This document shows, piece by piece, positions 1 through 5,277 of a stretch of DNA of 5,291 nt; the stretch's first letter is position 1; every line of letters starts with the position of its first letter. Source of the DNA: Lachnospiraceae bacterium (GTDB lineage: Bacteria; Bacillota; Clostridia; Lachnospirales; Lachnospiraceae); NCBI GenBank assembly GCA_017483425.1, contig JAFUWM010000360.1, positions 1 through 5,291 on the forward strand, given 5' to 3'. Position numbers and translations under genes: made by a program. The notes under the pieces were generated by a model. It did not search any database. It worked only from the letters and a program-made list of their open reading frames with translations, and was not told the DNA's origin.

Positions 1-350
1 CTGCTCTTTTTCTTGACCGGAGGCATCTTCATGGGATTAGGGATCATACCGGGCTTTTCGTCTACCGGAGGATCAAACCTTTCGGTATCATATTCTGATT
101 TCTCCTCATATCCCTGCCCGGCATATGTCCCGGTAACCGGCGCACTATATGCAGGAGCCTCATAATCTGAATATTCCGGCTGACTTCCCTTCGTCCTCCT
201 GTCATTGCCGCTGCGTCTGTCGGCAACACGTCTTTCACCTCTTGCGTGATTGCGGAAAAGCGCTCCACCCTCTGATGCCTTGGATATCGGAGAGCCGTCT
301 ATATTCTTTTCAGAAAAAGGCTCCGGCAGGAGCAGGGCATCGGTATCCAT
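1..350 (-). CDS. Unrecognised low-complexity protein, N-terminal part (C-terminus beyond left edge)
   Basis: An open frame starts with ATG at 350-348 and runs 116 codons to the window edge without a stop. An in-frame TGA at 359-357 leaves this ATG as the only upstream start choice. It begins 2 nt after the yebC stop and has no clear Shine-Dalgarno of its own (only a weak GGGATGAG inside the last yebC codons), so translation probably depends on reinitiation after YebC. The visible part looks disordered. Residues 1-30 are mixed. Residues 37-54 are very basic with three consecutive ERR/DRR/DRR units (RGERRVADRRSGNDRRTKG). Residues 58-87 are rich in Tyr, Pro, Gly and Glu, with Tyr at 60, 63, 68, 76, 81 and 87. 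Residues 93-115 hold two Pro-Pro-Val motifs and end in a Lys cluster (KKK). There is no signal peptide or membrane segment so far. A cytoplasmic tail ahead of a later membrane or binding domain is possible but cannot be seen. I do not recognise the family. Confidence 0.72.
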   Translation of the reverse strand, partial: MDTDALLLPEPFSEKNIDGSPISKASEGGALFRNHARGERRVADRRSGNDRRTKGSQPEYSDYEAPAYSAPVTGTYAGQGYEEKSEYDTERFDPPVDEKPGMIPNPMKMPPVKKKS

Positions 351-352
351 GC

Positions 353-1081
353 TTACTCATCCCAGTTATGAAATACCGCCTGTACGTCATCATCTTCATC
401 CAAAAGATCCAGAAGCCTTGTGAGCGCCGTCTTATCATCCTCATTGTCGACCGTAACGTAATTCTGGGGAAGCATTGCGATTTCAGCGGATGCCATCACG
501 ATACCTTCCTTTTCAAGCTTCTCTCTTACGGTATCAAAGTCCGCCGGATCGGTTATGATCTCATAGGAATCATCCTCCTCCCTGAAATCCTCCGCTCCCG
601 CATCAAGCGCTGTCATCATGAGATCGTCCGATTCCAGCTCGCACTCCTCCTTATCAACGATGATCTGACCTTTCTCGTCAAACATAAATGACACGCATCC
701 GGGAGTTCCCATATTGCCCTTTCCCTTTGAGAAAGCCGCCCTCACAGACGCAGCTGTCCTGTTCTTGTTATCCGTGAGCGCGTTTACGATTATTGCTATG
801 CCCGCAGGACCGTAGCCCTCGTATGTGCAGTACTCATAATTAACGCTGCTGCCCTCTCCGGAAGCCTTTTTGATACCGCGCTCTATCGTATCGTTAGGCA
901 TATTGTTTGCCTTTGCTTTCGCTATGACAGTCGCAAGCTTGAAGTTATTGGCAGGATCGGGTCCGCCCTCCTTTACGGCTACCGCGATCTCCCTTCCGAT
1001 TATCGTAAAGATCTTGCCCTTCGCTGCGTCGTTCTTTTCCTTCTTGTGCTTGATATTTGCAAATTTTGAATGTCCTGACAT
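353..1081 (-). CDS. yebC: YebC/PmpR (TACO1) family protein
   Basis: This is a 242-aa protein, the normal full length for the family. The N-terminal signature MSGHSKFANIKHKKEKND (residues 1-18) and AAKGKIFT (19-26) is diagnostic, with Phe at position 7 where many homologues have Trp. Other family blocks are NNMPNDTIERGIKKASGE (59-76), YEGYGPAGIAIIVN (87-100), LTDNKNRTAASVR (102-114) and GNMGTPGCVSFMF (122-134). The C-terminus is acidic (DEDDDVQ). The GHSK start marks it as the YebC1 type rather than the shorter-headed YeeI/YebC2 type. Family members are cytoplasmic; they have been described as transcriptional regulators (PmpR) and, more recently, as translation factors that help ribosomes through proline-rich stretches, like mitochondrial TACO1. 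Which role applies here cannot be read from sequence. The start is supported by an AAGGAG site with a 9-nt spacer. The gene begins 13 nt after the CorC-like gene and ends 2 nt before the next start. Confidence 0.97.
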   Translation of the reverse strand: MSGHSKFANIKHKKEKNDAAKGKIFTIIGREIAVAVKEGGPDPANNFKLATVIAKAKANNMPNDTIERGIKKASGEGSSVNYEYCTYEGYGPAGIAIIVNALTDNKNRTAASVRAAFSKGKGNMGTPGCVSFMFDEKGQIIVDKEECELESDDLMMTALDAGAEDFREEDDSYEIITDPADFDTVREKLEKEGIVMASAEIAMLPQNYVTVDNEDDKTALTRLLDLLDEDDDVQAVFHNWDE

Positions 1082-1090
1082 TGTTTTTTT

Positions 1091-1096
1091 CTCCTT
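1091..1096 (-). promoter_or_regulatory. Ribosome binding site of yebC, overlapping the upstream stop codon
   Basis: On the minus strand the sequence reads ATTAAGGAG, then nine nucleotides, then ATG at 1081. The AAGGAG core shares its first two A residues with the TAA stop (1097-1095) of the CorC-like gene. This is the clearest canonical Shine-Dalgarno in the window and fixes the yebC start. The overlap means ribosomes terminating on the upstream gene sit directly on the yebC initiation region. Confidence 0.8.
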
Positions 1097-1913
1097 AATC
1101 TATATGTCTTATCCTGACTGACTGTATCACATGGTTCTTTATCGATATCACATGGAAGTTATACCCGCCATAGTCAGTCTCAAATATTTCGCCGGATTTC
1201 GGCACGTGTCCCAGCACGGACGTTAAAAATCCATTCAATGTCTCCACCTCGTCATCTTCAAAGCTTATCCCTATCTTTTCCTCTATGTCCGAAAGCGGCG
1301 TAAGTCCTTTTACAATATAGGCATCTCCGCCGATCTTCCTTATGTCGGCCTCGTCATCATCATACTCGTCAAGGATATCTCCTACAAGCTCCTCCAGTAT
1401 ATCCTCCATGGTCACAAGTCCCGAGGTCTGGCCGTACTCATCCACTACAATGACGAGATGCGTTTTCTTTGCCTGCATCATGGCAAAAAGCTCGTCGATC
1501 TTTCTTGTTTCGGGTACGAAGCTCGCCTCTTTCACAAGCCCCTCGATCTCTCCCACGGGTTCGTCAAGCAGTGCCTTATCTCGTCCGACTTTGATGGCAT
1601 CCTTCATGTGAATGATGCCGATGATATCATCTATCGTCTCATGATAGACCGGATACCTTGAATTCGTACCATCAAGGATTGTATCTATGCACCCGGACAG
1701 AGGCGTGTTGTCCTCGATCGCGTTCATCTCCTCACGGTGTGTCATGATATCATGCGCGTCTTTATCATCAAGCTCAAAGACACGCTCTATCATCTTAGCC
1801 TCCGACTCCTCCAGCTCTCCGGTATCAGCGCCCTCGGATACTATAGACTTTATCTCATTTTCATATTTATCCTCGTCCTCAGTCTTTGGACGAAGGAATT
1901 TAGGTAATTCCAT
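1095..1913 (-). CDS. CorC/HlyC family CBS-domain protein lacking the DUF21 membrane domain
   Basis: This is a 272-aa soluble protein. A short head (1-20) leads into the family linker EGADTGELEESEAKMI (27-42) and then VFELDDKDAHDIMTHR (45-60), which opens CBS domain 1. CBS1 carries SRYPVYHE (85-92) and IIGIIHMKD (97-105). CBS domain 2 covers about 118-180 and includes HLVIVVDEYGQTSGLVTMED (152-171), the usual adenine-nucleotide-binding face of these pairs. The CorC_HlyC C-terminal domain spans about 188-270, with DAYIVKGLTPL (197-207), ETLNGFL (224-230) and GHVPKSGE (235-242). The N-terminal DUF21/CNNM transmembrane domain found in about 430-aa relatives is absent, as in E. coli CorC/YbeX (292 aa). 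The sequence has no hydrophobic helix, so it should be cytoplasmic. Proposed family roles are Mg/Co efflux support or ribosome-linked functions; old 'hemolysin' labels should not be taken literally. The start is 10 nt after alr with a poor Shine-Dalgarno, but no better in-frame start exists before conserved residues. Confidence 0.93.
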   Translation of the reverse strand: MELPKFLRPKTEDEDKYENEIKSIVSEGADTGELEESEAKMIERVFELDDKDAHDIMTHREEMNAIEDNTPLSGCIDTILDGTNSRYPVYHETIDDIIGIIHMKDAIKVGRDKALLDEPVGEIEGLVKEASFVPETRKIDELFAMMQAKKTHLVIVVDEYGQTSGLVTMEDILEELVGDILDEYDDDEADIRKIGGDAYIVKGLTPLSDIEEKIGISFEDDEVETLNGFLTSVLGHVPKSGEIFETDYGGYNFHVISIKNHVIQSVRIRHID

Positions 1914-1923
1914 GTTACTAAAC

Positions 1924-3108
1924 TTAAAAATCCACAGTTGACGTGTCAGAGAAGTAGTTCATCGTCGCAACCGGCTGTCCGTCACGGTAATAAATTCTCG
2001 GCACCCTCTTTGTAAAGCAGGAGACTATCTCATAGTTGAACCCGCCAAACATATTGGCAAGATTCTCAACCGTGATCTCCTCATCACCATCCCTGCCTAT
2101 AAGCGTTACCTCGTCATAATCACAAGCCTCCGGTATGTTGGTGATATCAACCATGACCTGATCCATGCATACACGTCCGGCTATCGGAGCCCTCTTTCCC
2201 CTGATCAGTACATAGCCTCTGTTCGAGAGCCCCCTCGGATAACCGTCACCGTAGCCCGCAGGTATAGTCGCTATCCTCGAAGGTCTTCTGGCTTTCCATG
2301 TTCCGCCGTAGCTTACTTCATAGCCGGGCGCAACCTCCTTAATATAAACTATATGTGATTTAAGGGCAAGTGCGGGGCGAAGCTCTATCTTCGGAATGAC
2401 CTCTCTTGAAGGCCAGAGTCCGTACAATGTGATGCCGGCTCTTACCATATCCATGTTTGCCTCTCTCATTTCCAGTATGCCCGCCGAGTTTGACGAATGC
2501 TTGAGCCAGAAATCTATGCCCTCATTATGAAGCAGCTCGACAAACTTATTGAATTTCTCTATCTGCATAAATGTAGGTCTTTTGTCCTTGGTATCCGCCT
2601 TGGCAAAATGTGTAAATATCCCCTCAAGCACGAGATTTGGAAGCTCGGAGATCTCTTTCACAAGCGCTACACCGTTTTTATCGGTATTGACTCCTATGCG
2701 ACCCATGCCGGTCTCAACCGCTATATGGACGTAGACTCTTCTGCCCTGTCTCACGGCTTCCTCGGAAAGCTCCCGCGCCATATCCTCCTTGAAGACAACG
2801 GGTCTGATATCATTAGCGATTATATCCTCATAGCTTTCACTGAATGTATATCCGAGAACGAGTATCGGCTTCTCTATCCCGTTATGCCTTAATATGACCG
2901 CCTCTTCATCCGTAGCGACCGCGAAGCCCCAGAGATAATCAAGGTCTTCTATCTCCTTTGCCACAGCGACGGCTCCGTGCCCGTAGGCATCAGTCTTTAT
3001 CACGGCAAGCATCTTTGTCCCGGTCTTTAAGCTCCTGTGCATGCTCTCCATGTTAAACCGTATGGCATCAAGGTCGATCTTTAAATAAAGGCGTTTGTTT
3101 TCTTTCAT
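1924..3108 (-). CDS. alr: Alanine racemase (PLP-dependent, fold III)
   Basis: This 394-aa enzyme interconverts L- and D-alanine and supplies D-Ala for peptidoglycan in the cytoplasm. The PLP-binding motif AVIKTDAYGHG (35-45) gives the Schiff-base Lys38 and Tyr42. The second catalytic residue is Tyr267 in VSYGGTW (265-271). Other family marks are ETGMGRIG (132-139, Arg137), THF (166-168, His167), SSNSAG (205-210), MVRAGITLYG (221-230, Arg223 expected to face the PLP pyridine nitrogen), PAGYGDGYPRG (283-293), GRVCMDQ (311-317, substrate-pocket Cys314 and Met315) and NYE (358-360, Tyr359). The N-terminal barrel and C-terminal beta domain are both complete and the length is typical. One oddity is Ala130, where Geobacillus-type enzymes have the carbamylated Lys129 that positions the Arg. 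The gene starts 13 nt after nnr. Its only ribosome-binding match is a weak TAGGAAAA, whose TAG is the nnr stop, so coupling is likely. Confidence 0.98.
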   Translation of the reverse strand: MKENKRLYLKIDLDAIRFNMESMHRSLKTGTKMLAVIKTDAYGHGAVAVAKEIEDLDYLWGFAVATDEEAVILRHNGIEKPILVLGYTFSESYEDIIANDIRPVVFKEDMARELSEEAVRQGRRVYVHIAVETGMGRIGVNTDKNGVALVKEISELPNLVLEGIFTHFAKADTKDKRPTFMQIEKFNKFVELLHNEGIDFWLKHSSNSAGILEMREANMDMVRAGITLYGLWPSREVIPKIELRPALALKSHIVYIKEVAPGYEVSYGGTWKARRPSRIATIPAGYGDGYPRGLSNRGYVLIRGKRAPIAGRVCMDQVMVDITNIPEACDYDEVTLIGRDGDEEITVENLANMFGGFNYEIVSCFTKRVPRIYYRDGQPVATMNYFSDTSTVDF

Positions 3109-3121
3109 TGAATGTGTTTTC

Positions 3122-4606
3122 CTATCTGATGTATTTGATGATATCCCCCGCGAGCATATGGTCAGCGCCTAGGGAGGCGCAGGCTTCGTCTCCTGCCCTG
3201 CCGTGGAGTGCGCAGCCTAAGGCCGCCGCCATGAAGCTGTCCATATTCCTGCCTCTGACAGAGGCAATCATGCCGGTAAGCACATCGCCGGAGCCCGCTG
3301 TAGCCATCCCGTTATTGCCGTTTGTATTTATGATCACATCACCCTTCGGGGAAGCGATTATGGTCCTCGCATCCTTCAGCACCGTTATCACGCCGTAGGA
3401 CTTTGAAAAATCCCTTGCAGTAGAAACCAGATGCTTTGATATCTCCTCAACCGTGATCCCCGTAAGCCTTGCCATCTCACCAAGATGCGGCGTCACTATG
3501 ATATCCGCTTTTGTATCCGCAAGCATATCCACATCCTTTGCCAGGATATTCAGCGCATCGGCATCCATTACGAGCGGCACGTCCGCATTGCTCAGTATAT
3601 ATTTAAGTATCTCCGCTGCGGGATCGGATCTTGAAAGCCCGGGTCCTATCGCTATCGTATCACACCAGTCTATGGCGGACTGCAGCGTGTCTTTATCGAT
3701 TTTTTCATCATAGGTCGTTACAAGCGCCTCTGGAAGAGCGGTCTGTACTATCTGTCTGTTGCTCTCATCAGTATAAACCCTCACCATGCCTGAGCCGCTT
3801 CTCATCGCAGCCTCCGCACAGAGTATCGCAGCGCCTGCCATGCCCTTTGATCCCGCAACCGTAAGTATCTTGCCGTATGAGCCCTTATTGGTATAGGGCT
3901 GTCTGGGCGGCAGCGCTATCTCGCTGTCATGGAATATATGGATATCGGCATTCGCTTCCATTATAGCAGCGGGGATCCCTATATCCTTTAGCGTGACCTC
4001 TCCCGAGTACAGAGCGCCGGGAAATAAAAGATGCCCCGCCTTAAACGCGCCAAAAGCAACCGTCCTGTCCGCCGTTACGGTCAGATCATCCTGTATCTGT
4101 CCGTTGGAAGCGTCTATCCCGGTCGCTATATCAAGCGACAATACACGGGCTCCGAGGCCATGAGCTTTATTGATATATGAAACAGCGTCAGCAAAGACTC
4201 CTTCGATCTTTCTGTTAAGTGAAATGCCGAAAACAGCATCCACTATAAGATCATACACGGCATCCGGAAGCGTATCCTTTATCTCTACCTGCGGATAAAT
4301 CCTCCCTAAAAGCTCTATCTGATCTTTAAGCCCCCCGCTCCTTTTATCCTTATCGCCGAGTACTACTACATCAGGGTATATGTCACGCTCCGAAAGTATA
4401 CGCGCGAGAGCCACACCGTCGCCGCCGTTATTTCCGGGACCGCATACTATGAGGACGCTCATTCCGGCAGGATCAAACTCCTCTGCGATGACACTGTATG
4501 CCGAAAGTGCCGCCCTCTCCATGAGCACACACTGTGGGATACCTGTGTCTTCTATGGTATGTCTGTCTGCCTCCTGCATTTTGCCCGCCGTAAGTACCGG
4601 TATCAT
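3122..4606 (-). CDS. nnr: Bifunctional NAD(P)H-hydrate epimerase / ADP-dependent NAD(P)H-hydrate dehydratase
   Basis: This 494-aa fusion repairs hydrated NADH and NADPH (NADHX, NADPHX). The N-terminal YjeF_N domain (about 1-215) epimerises the R form to S; the C-terminal ribokinase-like domain (about 225-494) dehydrates S-NAD(P)HX using ADP. The YjeF_N part shows the expected start VLTAGKMQEAD (4-14), the loop CGPGNNGGDGVALAR (55-69), VDAVFGIS (122-129) with potassium-site candidates Asn60 and Asp123, and LDIATGIDASNG (158-169) with Asp159. The dehydratase part shows NKGSYGKILTVAGSKGMAGA (240-259), AMRSGSGMVRVYT (267-279), IGPGLSR (320-326), MDADALNIL (347-355), TPHLGEMARL (372-381) and NGNNGMATAGSGDVLTGMIA (429-448), with catalytic Asp441. 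It has the same domain order and similar length to E. coli Nnr (YjeF), and no visible inactivating change. Residues 160-163 read IATG where IPSG is usual. The start fits the family N-terminus and has a G-rich ribosome binding site. Confidence 0.97.
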   Translation of the reverse strand: MIPVLTAGKMQEADRHTIEDTGIPQCVLMERAALSAYSVIAEEFDPAGMSVLIVCGPGNNGGDGVALARILSERDIYPDVVVLGDKDKRSGGLKDQIELLGRIYPQVEIKDTLPDAVYDLIVDAVFGISLNRKIEGVFADAVSYINKAHGLGARVLSLDIATGIDASNGQIQDDLTVTADRTVAFGAFKAGHLLFPGALYSGEVTLKDIGIPAAIMEANADIHIFHDSEIALPPRQPYTNKGSYGKILTVAGSKGMAGAAILCAEAAMRSGSGMVRVYTDESNRQIVQTALPEALVTTYDEKIDKDTLQSAIDWCDTIAIGPGLSRSDPAAEILKYILSNADVPLVMDADALNILAKDVDMLADTKADIIVTPHLGEMARLTGITVEEISKHLVSTARDFSKSYGVITVLKDARTIIASPKGDVIINTNGNNGMATAGSGDVLTGMIASVRGRNMDSFMAAALGCALHGRAGDEACASLGADHMLAGDIIKYIR

Positions 4607-4609
4607 GTG

Positions 4610-4618
4610 CCTCCCCCC
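4610..4618 (-). promoter_or_regulatory. G-rich ribosome binding site of nnr
   Basis: On the minus strand AAAGGGGGGAGGCAC precedes ATG at 4606. GGAGG lies only 3 nt from the start, while the AAGGGG end of the same tract is 8 nt away, so the ribosome has more than one possible register. The GAGGC part (4613-4609) can also pair with GCCTC (4628-4624) in the hairpin just upstream. Confidence 0.7.
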
Positions 4619-4624
4619 TTTGTG

Positions 4625-4640
4625 AGGCGCTTTAGCGCCT
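4625..4640 (-). repeat. Perfect hairpin in the nnr leader (6-bp stem, UAAA loop)
   Basis: The inverted repeat AGGCGC-TTTA-GCGCCT is read directly; on the transcribed strand it is AGGCGC-UAAA-GCGCCU. It ends 6 nt before the G-rich ribosome binding site. No U tract follows it (CACAAAGG), so it is not an intrinsic terminator for the operon. It shares the 8-mer GCTTTAGC with the neighbouring hairpin. A role in RNA processing, stability or initiation control is inference. Confidence 0.65.
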
Positions 4641-4647
4641 TGCCTAC

Positions 4648-4687
4648 TTGCCGCCGCGCAGCTTTAGCTGCATCTCATCGGCGGCAA
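4648..4687 (-). repeat. Long bulged hairpin spanning the stop codon of the upstream gene
   Basis: A perfect 9-bp outer stem, TTGCCGCCG (4648-4656) with CGGCGGCAA (4679-4687), encloses a perfect 5-bp inner stem, GCAGC (4658-4662) with GCTGC (4667-4671), and a 4-nt TTTA loop. An asymmetric internal loop has 1 nt on one side (4657) and 7 nt on the other (4672-4678). One outer arm lies in the last codons of the coiled-coil gene, so the structure would cover its TGA stop. No U tract follows on the minus strand, which argues against a terminator. On the plus strand a weak TCCTTTT follows, but nothing is transcribed in that direction. Confidence 0.65.
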
Positions 4688-5277
4688 TCCTTTTGCGCGG
4701 CGTGCTCCTTTGCCTCATCCGCGCGCTTCTTCTCCGCCTTTGCCTCGGCCGCTTCCATAAGCTGCCTCTTCTTATCCTCTATATCATACTTGATATCAAA
4801 GATATTTATCACATCAGAGCCGAATATATCATTCATGTAGCTGTAAAGCTCCACATTCTTTACTTCCATCTGCTGCTTTTTGATGATATTGCGCTTTAAT
4901 TCCATGCGCATAGACTTGATCCATGCGCTTATATCCTCTATATCCTCGGTATTTGACAGGAACTCGTCATAGCAGATCTCCATCGAAAGGAGCATGAGCT
5001 TGAAATTCTCATCATCTATCATCCTTGGCAGGTCGAGCATCTCATCATCATATTCCGCGATACGCTTATTCACCTGATCGATCATCCTCTTGCTCTCGTC
5101 GATCTTTTTCTGGTGCGCGGCATCTATCGAGTGCCCCTCCTCAGGCATATTCGCGACGATCTCATTCATGAGGTTGTTCTTTATCTTCTTTAGATCCTTG
5201 ACCTCGTTCGTGATCCTGCCCTGCTCCTTTAAGAGATCATTAATACGACCCTCGAGCTTTTTCATCTCGGGAGTCAT
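4675..5277 (-). CDS. Unrecognised coiled-coil protein (start possibly just beyond right edge)
   Basis: The frame gives 200 residues from ATG at 5277 to TGA at 4677-4675. Residues 4-41 form a heptad-like helix (KKLEGRINDLLKEQGRI, then EVKDLKKIKNNLMNEI). Residues 55-80 are a second charged helix, and 120-145 a third (RMELKRNIIKKQQMEVK). Between and after them is a less repetitive, probably conserved core: LMLLSMEICYDEF (94-106), DIEDISAWI (112-120) and LYSYMNDIFGSDVINIFDIK (144-163). The tail (170-200) is Ala/Lys/Glu-rich and ends KDCRR. There is no signal peptide or transmembrane helix, so it should be cytoplasmic. I do not recognise the family. The frame stays open upstream through Phe-Glu-Lys-Asn, and the partial codon at the window edge reads xTG, so the native start may be at 5292, five codons earlier. 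No good Shine-Dalgarno precedes the 5277 ATG. It is the first visible gene of the array, 68 nt ahead of nnr. Confidence 0.82.
   Translation of the reverse strand: MTPEMKKLEGRINDLLKEQGRITNEVKDLKKIKNNLMNEIVANMPEEGHSIDAAHQKKIDESKRMIDQVNKRIAEYDDEMLDLPRMIDDENFKLMLLSMEICYDEFLSNTEDIEDISAWIKSMRMELKRNIIKKQQMEVKNVELYSYMNDIFGSDVINIFDIKYDIEDKKRQLMEAAEAKAEKKRADEAKEHAAQKDCRR

Noticed and set aside
130..140. Short palindrome CCGGTAACCGG as a possible operator
   Set aside because: It lies inside the left-edge coding frame, is very short, and is explained by Pro-Val-Thr-Gly codons.
62..268. 68-codon minus-strand open frame starting at 268
   Set aside because: It overlaps, in another frame, the 116-codon frame that starts 2 nt after yebC and continues beyond the edge. 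The latter has the better context and operon spacing.
149..691. 180-codon plus-strand open frame opposite yebC and the left-edge gene
   Set aside because: It lies almost wholly antisense to yebC, whose family motifs are unmistakable. Its translation has no recognisable motif and it has no ribosome site. It is a shadow frame.
1914..1960. Possible N-terminal extension of the CorC-like protein toward a DUF21 domain
   Set aside because: The frame meets a TGA at 1961-1959 and the intervening codons offer no standard start and no hydrophobic segment.
2497..2892. 131-codon plus-strand open frame inside alr
   Set aside because: It is antisense to conserved racemase sequence and has no supporting signal.
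3108..3864. Several plus-strand open frames opposite nnr (3108-3398, 3453-3713, 3631-3864)
   Set aside because: All mirror the strongly conserved dehydratase domain on the other strand; their compositions are those of antisense translations.
4625..4690. Intrinsic terminator between the coiled-coil gene and nnr
   Set aside because: Both stems are strong, but neither is followed by a U run on the minus strand, and transcription has to continue into nnr.
4559..4899. Plus-strand open frames across the nnr leader and coiled-coil gene (4559-4840, 4648-4899)
   Set aside because: They are Cys/Ser/Leu-rich shadow translations of charged minus-strand coding sequence, without ribosome sites.
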